The notes below the pieces were generated by a model. It saw only the letters and a list, made by a program, of their open reading frames with translations. It was not told the DNA's origin and did not search any database. A stretch of 40,628 nt of DNA from DASZYF01 sp035545535. GTDB taxonomy: Bacteria; Actinomycetota; Actinomycetes; Mycobacteriales; CAJCIY01. Position numbers and translations under genes: made by a program. Positions 31,447 through 39,931 of this stretch are shown here, piece after piece. Every line of letters starts with the position of its first letter. The stretch's first letter is position 1. The stretch is from NCBI GenBank assembly GCA_035545535.1, contig DASZYF010000118.1:1-40628 (forward strand). Reading direction: 5' to 3'.

Positions 31447-33075
31447 TCAGCCGTGCTCGCTGAACTTGTTGTTGCCGGTGACGTAGCAGTTGTGCTGGAG
31501 GTCGGCGCGGGTGACCCACTTGTTCTGGGTCGGGTCCCACTCGTTGGCCGCGATGCAGTCTCTGCTCGTGTACTTGGGGTCGGACTTCACCGACTCCGGG
31601 ACCTCGACCCACGATGCGTTGTCGAGGATGTCGCCGTTCGCCGTGTAGGGGTGCGGGACGGTCCAGCTCATCATCCACTTCTCGACGCAGGCCCGGGTGA
31701 GGTCAGCCCCGCACGAGCGCACCGCGTCGGTGAACATCTCGGCCGCGATCCAGCCGTGGAGCGCCCACTGCGTGTAGTACGGGGACGAGGGCCCGCCGCT
31801 GTACTGGGCGAACGCCTGCTGGAAGTGCGCGATCTCCGGGTACTGCGGATCCATGAAGTTGTCGGCGCTGTCGATGATCCAGGTCTTGCCGGCGCACTTG
31901 GGGGTCGACGAGAACAGCTTGCCGAACTGCGCGGTCTCGACGTTCGGGTTGGAGATCTTGACCTTGAGATCGCTGACGAAGGCGCTGTCGCTCTCGATGG
32001 CCTGGCACAGCTTCTGGTTGCCGTTGATGTCGAGCGCGTCCGCGATGGAGTCGACACCGTCGTTCTTCATCTCCGCGACCGTGGCCGCGAAGTTCGGCAG
32101 GCCGAGGTTGACCGTGTAGACCTTCGTCTTGATGCCGGCGGGCGCGAAGGACTGCGTCAGCTCGTCCGCACCCTTGAGCGAATCGCCCTGGTCGTAGGCC
32201 ACGACGCCGAGGAACTGCATGTTGATGGCCTGCTTGAAGTAGACCCCGTACTGCCAGCCCTGGAAGTTCGTCCCGTCGGGGTAGCCCGAGTGCACGTTGT
32301 CGCGCGGCGAGCTCGTCCCCGCCTCCTCGAAGAAGTTGTCGTACTTGTCGTACCCGGAGCCGATCGGCTCGCCGCCGATGTCGGGCACGCCCATCTTGTG
32401 CACGTAGTCGGCCGCGCCGTAGCTGAAGATGTTGTTGCCGACGAACGCGAACACCTTCGACTGGTCGATGAGCGAGTGGATCGCGGTGCTGTTCGACCCG
32501 TCGTCCCCGTCGTCGGTGAGCGCCTGCAGGTCGACTCGGCGGCCGTCGATGCCGCCGTGCGCGTTGAGGTCCGCGAAGTACGCGCGGACCCCGTAGTACT
32601 GCGGCGTGAAGGTGTAGGGCCCGAACGTGCCGCCCTTGGTGGTCACGTTGCCGACCGTGATCGTCGTGGCGGTGACACCGATGTCGCTCGCGTACGGCGC
32701 CTTCGCGCGGCCGGGCTTCCCCGAAGCGCTCGGGCCGGCCGTCGGGCCGGCGGTCGGCGCACCGGTCGCGGTGCTCGCGCCGGTCGACCGCGTGGAGCCC
32801 TCCGAGCCGGTGGAGCCGGTGGAGCCGCTCCCCGTGGTCACGGTCGACCCGTTCGCCTGGGTCTCCTGCCCGCTGGTCACCGCGGCCTGGGTGGGCGCGG
32901 CGGTGACCGCCGCCCCCTGGGCCTCGGGAACGACCGCGGCCGCGGCGGTCGCCGCGGTGCTCTGGGTGACGGTGCGCGGGCCGAAGGCGCGGTCGGGCAG
33001 CCGCGTGCCACATGCGGCCAGCGCCACGACGGCCGCGCCGATCCCGGCGCACGCGAGCAGACGCCGACCTCGCAT
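31447..33075 (-). CDS. ABC transporter substrate-binding lipoprotein (Peripla_BP_6 type), paralog 2
   Basis: 542 residues, clearly paralogous to the next gene downstream: lipobox LAAC (C22), then CGTRLPDRAFGPRTVTQSTAA, a long low-complexity linker (GSTGSTGSEGSTRSTG and similar), and the binding fold from about residue 145 (ITVGNVTTKGGTFG, AYFADLNAHGGIDGRRV, FAFVGNNIFSYGAADYV, VYTVNLGLPNFAATVAEMKNDGVD). ATG at 33075 has AGGAGG 5 bases upstream; GTG at 33081 overlaps it. It shares the operator at 33127-33142 with the divergent MFS gene. The two copies probably bind related ligands. Confidence 0.92.
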   Translation of the reverse strand: MRGRRLLACAGIGAAVVALAACGTRLPDRAFGPRTVTQSTAATAAAAVVPEAQGAAVTAAPTQAAVTSGQETQANGSTVTTGSGSTGSTGSEGSTRSTGASTATGAPTAGPTAGPSASGKPGRAKAPYASDIGVTATTITVGNVTTKGGTFGPYTFTPQYYGVRAYFADLNAHGGIDGRRVDLQALTDDGDDGSNSTAIHSLIDQSKVFAFVGNNIFSYGAADYVHKMGVPDIGGEPIGSGYDKYDNFFEEAGTSSPRDNVHSGYPDGTNFQGWQYGVYFKQAINMQFLGVVAYDQGDSLKGADELTQSFAPAGIKTKVYTVNLGLPNFAATVAEMKNDGVDSIADALDINGNQKLCQAIESDSAFVSDLKVKISNPNVETAQFGKLFSSTPKCAGKTWIIDSADNFMDPQYPEIAHFQQAFAQYSGGPSSPYYTQWALHGWIAAEMFTDAVRSCGADLTRACVEKWMMSWTVPHPYTANGDILDNASWVEVPESVKSDPKYTSRDCIAANEWDPTQNKWVTRADLQHNCYVTGNNKFSEHG

Positions 33076-33126
33076 CCCCACCTCCTGGAACGGGCTTCGC
33101 CGCCAGTCGCCATCCTCCTGCCGAAC

Positions 33127-33142
33127 CTGACGCCGTTGTCAG
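33127..33142. promoter_or_regulatory. palindromic operator, site 6
   Basis: CTGACGCCGTTGTCAG between the divergent solute-binding protein (start 33075) and MFS gene (start 33194). The arms are 5 bases with a less regular centre than the other sites. Its right half contains the -35 hexamer of the MFS promoter. Confidence 0.75.
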
Positions 33143-33165
33143 CCTTGCGATCAAGTCCGTAACCT
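33136..33165 (+). promoter_or_regulatory. promoter of MFS gene 1, -35 inside the operator
   Basis: TTGTCA (33136-33141) and TAACCT (33160-33165) with an 18-base spacer. The -35 is part of the right operator half-site, so binding of the repressor would exclude RNA polymerase. Predicted start near 33172, giving a short leader that contains AGGAGGG (33178-33184). Confidence 0.6.
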
Positions 33166-33193
33166 GGCTTGCCCAACAGGAGGGTTACGAGCC

Positions 33194-34579
33194 ATGGCGA
33201 CGGTGACGGCCGCACCCGTGCGGCGCGCGGTCGCCTACTCGCTCGGCCCTCTCCTCACGCTCGGGCTCACGCAGGCCCTGCAGAACGGCGAGCAGATCTC
33301 GCTCTCGCAGGCGGCGGACGGCATCAAGGCGCACTTCCACACGACAGACCTCCTCATCGGCCTGCTCCCCCTGGCGATGGCGGTGACGGGCCTGTTCGGC
33401 GCCATCCCGATGGGCAGGCTGACCGACACCTCCCGCCGCACCCGCCTCATCGCCATCGCGACGGTGCTCTGGGCGTTCTGCATGGCGGGCGTCGCCCTGT
33501 CCGCGACCCTCGTGATGCTCTTCGTGCTGCGCATGGGGTTGGGCGGCATCGAGGCCAGCAGCATGGCCGCGGTCTCGCTGGTCGCCGACTACTACCCGGT
33601 GGCCGACCGCGCGAAGCGGATCGGCATGTACAGCGGCTGCGCGCTGCTCGGGGCGCTGTTCTCCTTCGCCGTGGGGGGCGTGCTCGTCGACCAGTGGGGC
33701 TGGCGGGCCGCGTTCTGGCCCTGGGTGCCCATCGGCGCGATCGTCGCGCTCCTCGTGCTGCGGCTGCCCGAGCCGGCGCGCGGGGAGCAGGACGCCGACC
33801 ACGCGGGGGTCATCGCCGCGGCCGTGCCGCCGCCCGCCTCGGCGGTGCTCGCGGAGACGCCGGCCGACGCGGCGCTCGAGTCCACCGTCGCCCATGAGGA
33901 CGGCTGGCGCGAGGTCTTCGCCCGGCTGCGCACGGTGCCGTCGTTCTGGTGCGCGGTGCTGGGCGTGATGATGGCCCAGCTGCTGCTCATCGCCGCCCAG
34001 TTCTGGGGCATCTCCTACTTCAGGCGCGTGCACCACTTCTCGGTCGGCAAGGCCGGCGGGCTGGCCGGGGCGTTCGGCGCGGGCGCGATCCTCGGCATCA
34101 TCTTCGGCGGCTTCGTGAGCGACCGGCTCATCAAGCGCGGCGTGGTCAACGCCCGCGCCTACGTCGCGGCGACCAGCTCCGCGATGGCCGTCGTGACGCT
34201 GACCCCGGCCTGGTACATCCAGAACCTCACGGTCGGCGCGCCGCTGTTCGTGCTCGGCGCGCTGTTCCTCACCGGCGGCATCCCGCCCACGGAGGCGCTC
34301 ATCGCCGACGTCGTCCCGGCCACGATGCGCGGCCGCGCGAACACGATCCGCAGCGCGGTGCGCGTGCTGTCGAACGCCGGGCCGTTCGTCGTCGCCGTCA
34401 TCTCGACGGGCTTCGGGGGCACCCAGTCGAGCGGGCTGCGCATGGGCCTGACCCTGTTCACGCCGATCATGCTGTTCATGACCGTCGCGATGGTGCGGGC
34501 CGCCCGCACCTACCCGCGCGACCTCGCCACGGTGTGCGCGGAGGCCGAGCAGCGGCGCGCGGCGCACCCAACGGGATGA
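33194..34579 (+). CDS. MFS transporter 1
   Basis: 461 residues with twelve predicted membrane segments in two halves split by a cytoplasmic loop near residues 195-240. The loop between segments 2 and 3 reads GAIPMGRLTDTSRRTRL, the major-facilitator signature region (G-x-x-x-G/D-R). The opening YSLGPLLTLGLTQALQNGEQISLS is shared with the next gene. Substrate unknown. ATG at 33194 with AGGAGGG at 33178. Divergent from the solute-binding protein and controlled by the same operator, so it likely handles the same class of compound. Confidence 0.9.
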   Translation: MATVTAAPVRRAVAYSLGPLLTLGLTQALQNGEQISLSQAADGIKAHFHTTDLLIGLLPLAMAVTGLFGAIPMGRLTDTSRRTRLIAIATVLWAFCMAGVALSATLVMLFVLRMGLGGIEASSMAAVSLVADYYPVADRAKRIGMYSGCALLGALFSFAVGGVLVDQWGWRAAFWPWVPIGAIVALLVLRLPEPARGEQDADHAGVIAAAVPPPASAVLAETPADAALESTVAHEDGWREVFARLRTVPSFWCAVLGVMMAQLLLIAAQFWGISYFRRVHHFSVGKAGGLAGAFGAGAILGIIFGGFVSDRLIKRGVVNARAYVAATSSAMAVVTLTPAWYIQNLTVGAPLFVLGALFLTGGIPPTEALIADVVPATMRGRANTIRSAVRVLSNAGPFVVAVISTGFGGTQSSGLRMGLTLFTPIMLFMTVAMVRAARTYPRDLATVCAEAEQRRAAHPTG

Positions 34580-34603
34580 CATCGCTGCCGGGTGCGACGA
34601 CAA

Positions 34604-34629
34604 CAAACCTGACATGGGCGTCAGGTTTG
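34604..34629. promoter_or_regulatory. extended palindromic operator, site 7
   Basis: Core CTGACATGGGCGTCAG (34609-34624) inside a 26-base inverted repeat with 10-base arms (CAAACCTGAC and GTCAGGTTTG). It lies directly upstream of the second MFS gene. Confidence 0.83.
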
Positions 34630-34647
34630 AGGATGGACCCGTAGCCT
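34618..34647 (+). promoter_or_regulatory. leaderless promoter of MFS gene 2, -35 inside the operator
   Basis: GCGTCA (34618-34623, right half of the operator) and TAGCCT (34642-34647) are 18 bases apart, the same layout as in front of MFS gene 1. TAGCCT ends 7 bases before the GTG at 34655, so the message probably begins at the start codon. Confidence 0.55.
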
Positions 34648-34654
34648 TGCCCGG

Positions 34655-36106
34655 GTGACCGCGCCGCTTCCCCTCCTGCGCCGGCGCGCGGTCGAGTACG
34701 GCGCCCTGCCGATCGCCGCGCTGGCCATGGTGCAGGCGTTGCAGAACGGCGAGGCCACGTCCCTGTCGTTCTCCTTCGACGGGCTGAAGCACGACTTCCA
34801 CGTGAGCGACGCCGTGCTCGGCACGCTGCCCTTCGCCATGGCGGTCATCGGCCTGCTGGGCGCGGTGCCGTTCGGCATCCTGGCCGACCGCTGGTGGCGC
34901 AAGTGGCTGCTCGCCGGGTCGATGGCGGTCTGGACAGCCTGCATGGGCATCACCGGTGCGGCCACCGGCTTCCTGTTCCTCGCGGTCGCCCGGTTCGGCG
35001 TGGGCATCGTCGAGGCGAACTCCCCGGCCGCCATCTCGCTGCTCGCCGACTACTACCCGGTGAAGGACCGCGCCGGGATCATGGCGCGCTACCAGCTGGG
35101 CGGCTTCCTCGGCGCGATCCTCGCGGGCGTCGTCGGCGGCATCGCGGTCGGCGTCGGCGGCTGGCGCTGGGTGTTCTACATGTGGATCCCCTTCGGGATC
35201 GTGTCGACCCTGTTGCTGTTCCTGTGCAAGGAGCCCGCGCGCGGCGAGCAGGACGCCGACTTCGGGGCCGACCTCGCGGCCGCCGGGCCGGGCCAGTTCG
35301 GCTCCACCGAGCGCATCTACGAGGCCGAGGCCGACCACGACCTGCTGATGGTGGCGAAGAAGGCGATCCTGCCGCCGCCCCGGCGCACGAGCACGGTCGA
35401 CTACGACACGTTGTCGCCGCGCGAGGTCCTGCGCGAGCTCCGGAAGATCCCGTCGATGTGGTACGGCGTCATCTCGATCACCGTGGCGCAGCTGCTGCTC
35501 TCGGCGATGAGCACGTGGGCGTTCCCGTACTTCCAGCGCGTGCACCACCTGTCGGCTCCGGTCGCGGGCGGCGTGATGAGCCTGCTGTCGATCGGCGCGG
35601 CGGCCGGCATCCTCACCGGCGGCATGCTGTCCGACCGCTTCCTGCAGCGCGGGTGGATCAACGGCCGCGTGTGGCTCATCGCGATCGGCTCGGTGATCGC
35701 GACAGTCGTCCTCATGCCGGGCTTCGCGAGCACCAGCCTGCAGGTGACCGCGCCGCTGTTCTTCATCGGCGGCTTCTTCATCACGATGCCCATCGCGCCG
35801 AGCGAGGCGATGGTCGCCGACGTGGTCGTGTGCGAGCTGCGCGGCCGCGCGGCCACGGTCCGCTCGATCGTGCGGACGCTCTCGAGCGCCGGCGGCACGA
35901 TCGTCGGCGTCATGATCGGCGCGTTCGGCGGCGGCGCCAACGGCACCCGGCTCGCGATCGTGTGGTTCCTGCCGATCTTCGCGATCGGCGGCCTGCTGGT
36001 GCTGCTCGCGCTGCGCTCCTACGGCGAGGACCTCGCCTTCGTGCTCGCGGAGGCCGAGCGCACCCGCGGCGGCCTGCACGAGGAGCCCGAGGTCATCGCC
36101 AGCTGA
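34655..36106 (+). CDS. MFS transporter 2
   Basis: 483 residues, twelve predicted membrane segments, paralogous to MFS transporter 1 over its whole length (ALQNGEATSLSFSFDGLKHDFHVSDAVLGTLPFAMAVIGLLGAVPFGILADRW against the corresponding segment upstream; both have SLLADYYPV or SLVADYYPV and KEPARGEQDAD or EPARGEQDAD). The central loop is longer (about 55 residues, FGADLAAAGPGQFGSTERIYEAEADHDLL). GTG start at 34655, leaderless. Its stop overlaps the ATG of the ABC exporter gene (TGATG at 36104), so the exporter may be on the same transcript and under the same operator. Confidence 0.9.
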   Translation: MTAPLPLLRRRAVEYGALPIAALAMVQALQNGEATSLSFSFDGLKHDFHVSDAVLGTLPFAMAVIGLLGAVPFGILADRWWRKWLLAGSMAVWTACMGITGAATGFLFLAVARFGVGIVEANSPAAISLLADYYPVKDRAGIMARYQLGGFLGAILAGVVGGIAVGVGGWRWVFYMWIPFGIVSTLLLFLCKEPARGEQDADFGADLAAAGPGQFGSTERIYEAEADHDLLMVAKKAILPPPRRTSTVDYDTLSPREVLRELRKIPSMWYGVISITVAQLLLSAMSTWAFPYFQRVHHLSAPVAGGVMSLLSIGAAAGILTGGMLSDRFLQRGWINGRVWLIAIGSVIATVVLMPGFASTSLQVTAPLFFIGGFFITMPIAPSEAMVADVVVCELRGRAATVRSIVRTLSSAGGTIVGVMIGAFGGGANGTRLAIVWFLPIFAIGGLLVLLALRSYGEDLAFVLAEAERTRGGLHEEPEVIAS

Positions 36107-37935
36107 TGCTTGAGGGGGGGCGCCGGGAGCCTGCGAGCGGACCCGATCAAGCGCGAGGGAGGGCGGCGGGTCTGCGGCGCCTGTACGAGCTCGCCCGGCC
36201 CTACCGGCGGGCGATGGTGCTCGCGGTCATCGCCTCGGTCGGCAGCATCGCGTGCGGCCTGGCGATCCCACAGGTCGTGCGCACGTTCGTCAACCAGGTG
36301 CTCGTCGACGGGCACCACAGCCGGCTGTGGCCGCTGGCGCTGGTCGTCCTCGCGCTGTCCGCGATCCGCTCGTTCACCAACTACTTCCGTCGCAACGCGT
36401 CCGGCATCGTGAGCGTGCGCGTGGAGACCGAGCTGCGCGACCGGATCTTCGCGCACCTGCAGGGCCTGCCGGTCTCGTTCCACGACTCGTGGCAGACCGG
36501 GCAGCTGCTCGCCCGCGCGACGAGCGACCTCAACGCCATCCGCGAGCTGATCGCCTACGGCGTGCTGTTCCTCTGCGTCCTCTCGGTGCTCGGCATCGGC
36601 GTGATCGTCGCCCTCGCGGTGATCGACCCGTTGCTCGGTCTCGTCGTCGCCGCGATCGTGCCGGTCATCGTGCTCTCGGCCCGGCACTTCGACCGCGTGG
36701 TCGAGCACGACGTGCAGGAGAGCCGTGAGCTCGTCGGCGACCTGGTCTCCACCGTCGAGGAGGCCGCCAGCGGCGTCCGCGTCATCAAGGCGTTCGGTCG
36801 GGAGGAGCAGGAGATCCAGCGGCTGCGCGCGCAGGCCGACCGGCTGCGCACGGTGAACCTGCGGGTGGTGCGCACCCGCTCGCGATGGGTGCCGCTGCTC
36901 GCCCTGCTGCCCAACCTCATGACGGCGGCGGTGCTGGGCATCGGCGGCTACCGCGTGCTGCACGGCGCGCTCGACCTCGGTGGCCTGGTCGCCGCGTACC
37001 AGTACCTCGGCCTGCTGGCACTGCCGCTGCGGAACGTCGGCTGGATCCTCACGATGGGCCAGCAGGCGGACGCCGCGTCCCGGCGGGTGTTCGAGGTGCT
37101 CGACACCGAGCCGGAGATCGCCGACGCGCCCGACGCCCACGTGCTCGACACCGTCGAGGGCAGCATCGACCTGGCCGACGTCGTGGTCCGCTACTCCCCC
37201 GAGGGGCCGGCCGTGCTCGACGGCGTCTCGCTGTCCGTCGCTCCCGGCGAGTGCGTGGCGGTCGTCGGACCGTCGGGCTGCGGCAAGTCGACGCTCGTCG
37301 CGCTGCTCTCCCGCTTCCACGACCCCAGCTCCGGTGATGTGCGCCTGGACGGCCACGCGCTGCGCGACGTCTCGCTGCACTCGCTGCGCAGCCAGGTGGG
37401 CGTGGTGTTCGACGAGGCCGTGCTGTTCAGCGGCAGCGTGCGCAGCAACATCGCGTTCGGCATCCCTGACGCGAGCGACGAGGAGATCGAGGAAGCGGCC
37501 CGCCTCGCCGGCGCCCACGAGTTCATCCTCGGCCTGCCCGACGGCTACGAGACGCGCGTGGGTGAGAGCGGCTACGGGCTCTCCGGCGGGCAGCGCCAGC
37601 GCATCGCGCTCGCCCGGGCGCTGCTCTCGCAGCCCCGCGTGCTCGTGCTCGACGACCCGCTGTCGGCGGTCGACCCGCGCACCGAGGCGCTGATCGAGGC
37701 CAACCTGCGCACGGTCATCCGCGGCCGCACGACCCTGCTCGTGGCCCACCGCGCGTCGACCATCTCGATGGCGGATCGCGTGGTGCTGCTCGACGGCGGC
37801 CGCATCGTCGCCGAGGGCCCGCACGCGAAGCTGCTCCGCAGCAACGCCCGCTACCGCTCGCTGCTCGCCGCGGCGGAGGACGACCACGAGCTCGCCCTGC
37901 GCGCCGGCTTCGTCCTCGACGAGGTCGCGCCATGA
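36106..37935 (+). CDS. ABC exporter half 1 (membrane and ATPase domains, degenerate ATP site)
   Basis: 609 residues. Residues 1-30 carry a GRREPASGPD segment from the dispersed repeat and a basic stretch; six membrane segments follow to about residue 320, then the ATPase domain. Walker A is GPSGCGKST, the signature is LSGGQRQRIALARAL, the switch histidine is in LLVAHRAST, but Walker B ends VLVLDDPLSAVD with Asp in place of the catalytic Glu, and the Q-loop reads VVFDEAVLF without its Gln. This is the degenerate subunit of a heterodimeric exporter (as in TM287/288 or BmrCD), to be completed by the following gene. Exported compound unknown. ATG at 36106 overlaps the MFS stop. Confidence 0.9.
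   Translation: MLEGGRREPASGPDQARGRAAGLRRLYELARPYRRAMVLAVIASVGSIACGLAIPQVVRTFVNQVLVDGHHSRLWPLALVVLALSAIRSFTNYFRRNASGIVSVRVETELRDRIFAHLQGLPVSFHDSWQTGQLLARATSDLNAIRELIAYGVLFLCVLSVLGIGVIVALAVIDPLLGLVVAAIVPVIVLSARHFDRVVEHDVQESRELVGDLVSTVEEAASGVRVIKAFGREEQEIQRLRAQADRLRTVNLRVVRTRSRWVPLLALLPNLMTAAVLGIGGYRVLHGALDLGGLVAAYQYLGLLALPLRNVGWILTMGQQADAASRRVFEVLDTEPEIADAPDAHVLDTVEGSIDLADVVVRYSPEGPAVLDGVSLSVAPGECVAVVGPSGCGKSTLVALLSRFHDPSSGDVRLDGHALRDVSLHSLRSQVGVVFDEAVLFSGSVRSNIAFGIPDASDEEIEEAARLAGAHEFILGLPDGYETRVGESGYGLSGGQRQRIALARALLSQPRVLVLDDPLSAVDPRTEALIEANLRTVIRGRTTLLVAHRASTISMADRVVLLDGGRIVAEGPHAKLLRSNARYRSLLAAAEDDHELALRAGFVLDEVAP
36118..36148 (+). repeat. 31-base in-frame coding repeat, copy B (GRREPASGPD)
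   Basis: Matches the minus strand of 17160-17190 at 30 of 31 bases and is read in the same frame as GRREPASGPD, here within the first 15 codons of the ABC exporter gene. Homologous ABC exporters need no such N-terminal segment, so it appears to be inserted or recruited sequence. Confidence 0.85.
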
Positions 37936-37949
37936 CCGGCCCCGCTTCG

Positions 37950-38000
37950 GTGATCCGTGCGAGATCGGCCCGATTTTCGGGCGTTTCTCGCACGGATCAC
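37950..38000. repeat. 15-base perfect inverted repeat (REP/MITE-like hairpin) between exporter genes
   Basis: GTGATCCGTGCGAGA (37950-37964) and TCTCGCACGGATCAC (37986-38000) are perfect complements. Inside, after a 3x3 internal loop, GCCCGA (37968-37973) pairs with TCGGGC (37977-37982) around a TTT loop. The element fills most of the gap between the two halves of the exporter. An ATG at 37932 overlapping the first gene's stop opens a 29-codon frame through it that ends at 38021, overlapping the next GTG. It may be a dispersed palindromic unit, a processing site or an attenuator. Confidence 0.75.
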
Positions 38001-38017
38001 GGTCGGGCGGGTGCGCG

Positions 38018-39931
38018 GTGACCGTCGACGCGGCGGGCGGCAAGGACCTGCTCGTCGACGAGGATCGCCGCCGCGCCGGGCGGGGCCTGCTCGCTCAGCT
38101 GGTCCGCGAGCACCGCAACCAGGCCATCGGCGCCGTCGCCGCGGTGCTGACCTCCACGGGCGCGCTGCTGCTGATGCCGCTCATGGTCAAGCACGGCATC
38201 GACGTGACGGTGAAGCAGCACCGGTTCGGCCCGCTCGCCGTCGCGCTGACCTTCTTCCTGATCGCGGCGCTCGCCGACTACGTCGCGCAGCTGGTGGCCC
38301 AGCGCCTCGTCGGCCAGATCGCCGAGACGAGCACCCGCGACCTGCGCGTGCGCCTGTTCACCCACGTGATGCACCAGCCGCTCGCGTTCTTCGAGCGCCT
38401 GCGCACCGGTCGCGTCGTCGCCCGCCTCACCAGCGACCTCGACGCGCTCTACGAGCTGCTCGGACAGGCCGCCGTCGCCGTGATCGGCAACCTGCTGCTC
38501 CTGGTCGGCATCGCGACGGTGATGATCGTGCTCGACTGGGTCCTCGCGCTCGTCGTGCTCGCGATCGTGCCGCTGCTGATCGTGCTCACCACGCAGTTCG
38601 GGCTGCGCGCCCGGGATGCCTACCAGCAGGTCCGCGAGCGCGTCGGCGCGGTCATCACCGCGATGACCGAGGTCATCACCGGCGTGCGCGTGGTGCAGGC
38701 GTTCGCCCGCGAGAAGCGCAGCCGCCATGACTTCGCCCAGGTGAACGAGGCCTACCGGGACGCGAACGCCGAGACCGTGATGCTGATGAGCGTCTTCGGA
38801 CCCGGCGTCGAGATGATCGGGCAGATCGCGATCGTCCTCGTGCTCGTGGTCGGCGGCACCCGCGCGCTGCACACCGACCACCCGGCGCTCTACGTCGGCA
38901 CGCTCACCGCGTTCGTGCTCTACCTGCGCTCGTTCTTCGACCCGCTGCAAGAGCTCTCGCAGTTCTACAACTCGTGGCACGCGGCGACCGCGGCCGCCGT
39001 GCAGGTGGCCGGCGTGCTCGACACGACCACGACGGTCCCCGAGCCCGCCGCACCGGTCGCGTTGCCGGCCGGCAACGGCGAGGTGCGGCTGTCCGGCGTC
39101 TCCTTCGCGTACTCGGCCGACCTGCCCGAGGTGCTGCACGACGTCGACCTCGTGGTGCCTGGCGGCACGACGCTCGCGCTGATCGGCTCCACGGGTGCGG
39201 GCAAGTCGACCATCGCCAAGCTGGCGGCCCGCTTCTACGACCCGGTGCGCGGAGCGGTGGCGCTCGACGGCGTCGACCTGCGCGACATCGCCGGGCCGGA
39301 GCTGCGCAGGGCGGTCGCCGTGGTCACGCAGGAGCCGTTCCTCTTCGCCGGCTCGGTGGCCGACAACGTGCGGGTCGGGCGTCCCGACGCCACCGACGCC
39401 GAGGTCGAGGCCGCCTGCCGGGCCGTGGGCGTGCACGACGTGGTCGCGGGGCTGCCCGAGGGCTACGCGACCGACGTCTCCCGCCGCGGCGCCCGCCTCT
39501 CCGCCGGCCAGCGCCAGCTGCTCGCATTCGCCCGCGTGTGGCTCGCCGATCCCCGCGTGCTGGTGCTCGACGAGGCGACGAGCGCCCTCGACCTCCCCAG
39601 CGAGCGGCTCGTCCAGCGGGCCCTCGGCGGGCTGCTCGCCGACCGCACGGCGATCGTGATCGCCCACCGCTACTCGAGCCTGGAGATCGCCGACGCCGTC
39701 GCCGTGGTGGAGGGCGGCCGCATCGTCGAGCACGGCAAGCGGGCCGCCCTGCTGCGCGGCGACACCCGGTTCGCGGCCCTGCACCGCGACTGGCTCGCCT
39801 CCTTGGGGCGGCCCGTCCCGCGGCGTACCGTCAAGAAGACCCAGAAGGCCGTACGGACGAGCACGGGGAAGGCACCTGAGCAGGATTCGCGACGCGCGGG
39901 ACGAACCCGTACTCAGCGGGCTGACAACTGA
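38018..39931 (+). CDS. ABC exporter half 2 (membrane and ATPase domains, catalytic)
   Basis: 637 residues: six membrane segments to about residue 330, then an ATPase domain with Walker A GSTGAGKST, Q-loop VVTQEPFLF, Walker B VLVLDEATSALD with the catalytic Glu, and switch histidine in VIAHRYSS. The signature reads LSAGQ instead of LSGGQ; with the Asp-type Walker B of the partner this makes one normal and one degenerate ATP site, the pattern of asymmetric heterodimers. A 40-residue basic tail (RRTVKKTQKAVRTSTGKAPEQ) follows the ATPase. GTG at 38018 is the first good start after the inverted repeat. Its stop codon lies within the next operator. Confidence 0.9.
   Translation: MTVDAAGGKDLLVDEDRRRAGRGLLAQLVREHRNQAIGAVAAVLTSTGALLLMPLMVKHGIDVTVKQHRFGPLAVALTFFLIAALADYVAQLVAQRLVGQIAETSTRDLRVRLFTHVMHQPLAFFERLRTGRVVARLTSDLDALYELLGQAAVAVIGNLLLLVGIATVMIVLDWVLALVVLAIVPLLIVLTTQFGLRARDAYQQVRERVGAVITAMTEVITGVRVVQAFAREKRSRHDFAQVNEAYRDANAETVMLMSVFGPGVEMIGQIAIVLVLVVGGTRALHTDHPALYVGTLTAFVLYLRSFFDPLQELSQFYNSWHAATAAAVQVAGVLDTTTTVPEPAAPVALPAGNGEVRLSGVSFAYSADLPEVLHDVDLVVPGGTTLALIGSTGAGKSTIAKLAARFYDPVRGAVALDGVDLRDIAGPELRRAVAVVTQEPFLFAGSVADNVRVGRPDATDAEVEAACRAVGVHDVVAGLPEGYATDVSRRGARLSAGQRQLLAFARVWLADPRVLVLDEATSALDLPSERLVQRALGGLLADRTAIVIAHRYSSLEIADAVAVVEGGRIVEHGKRAALLRGDTRFAALHRDWLASLGRPVPRRTVKKTQKAVRTSTGKAPEQDSRRAGRTRTQRADN

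Noticed and set aside
33185..38043. Minus-strand open frames of 964 and 674 codons opposite the MFS and ABC exporter genes
   Set aside because: Low-complexity His/Arg/Asp/Glu-rich translations with no motif; the plus-strand genes are unambiguous transporters.
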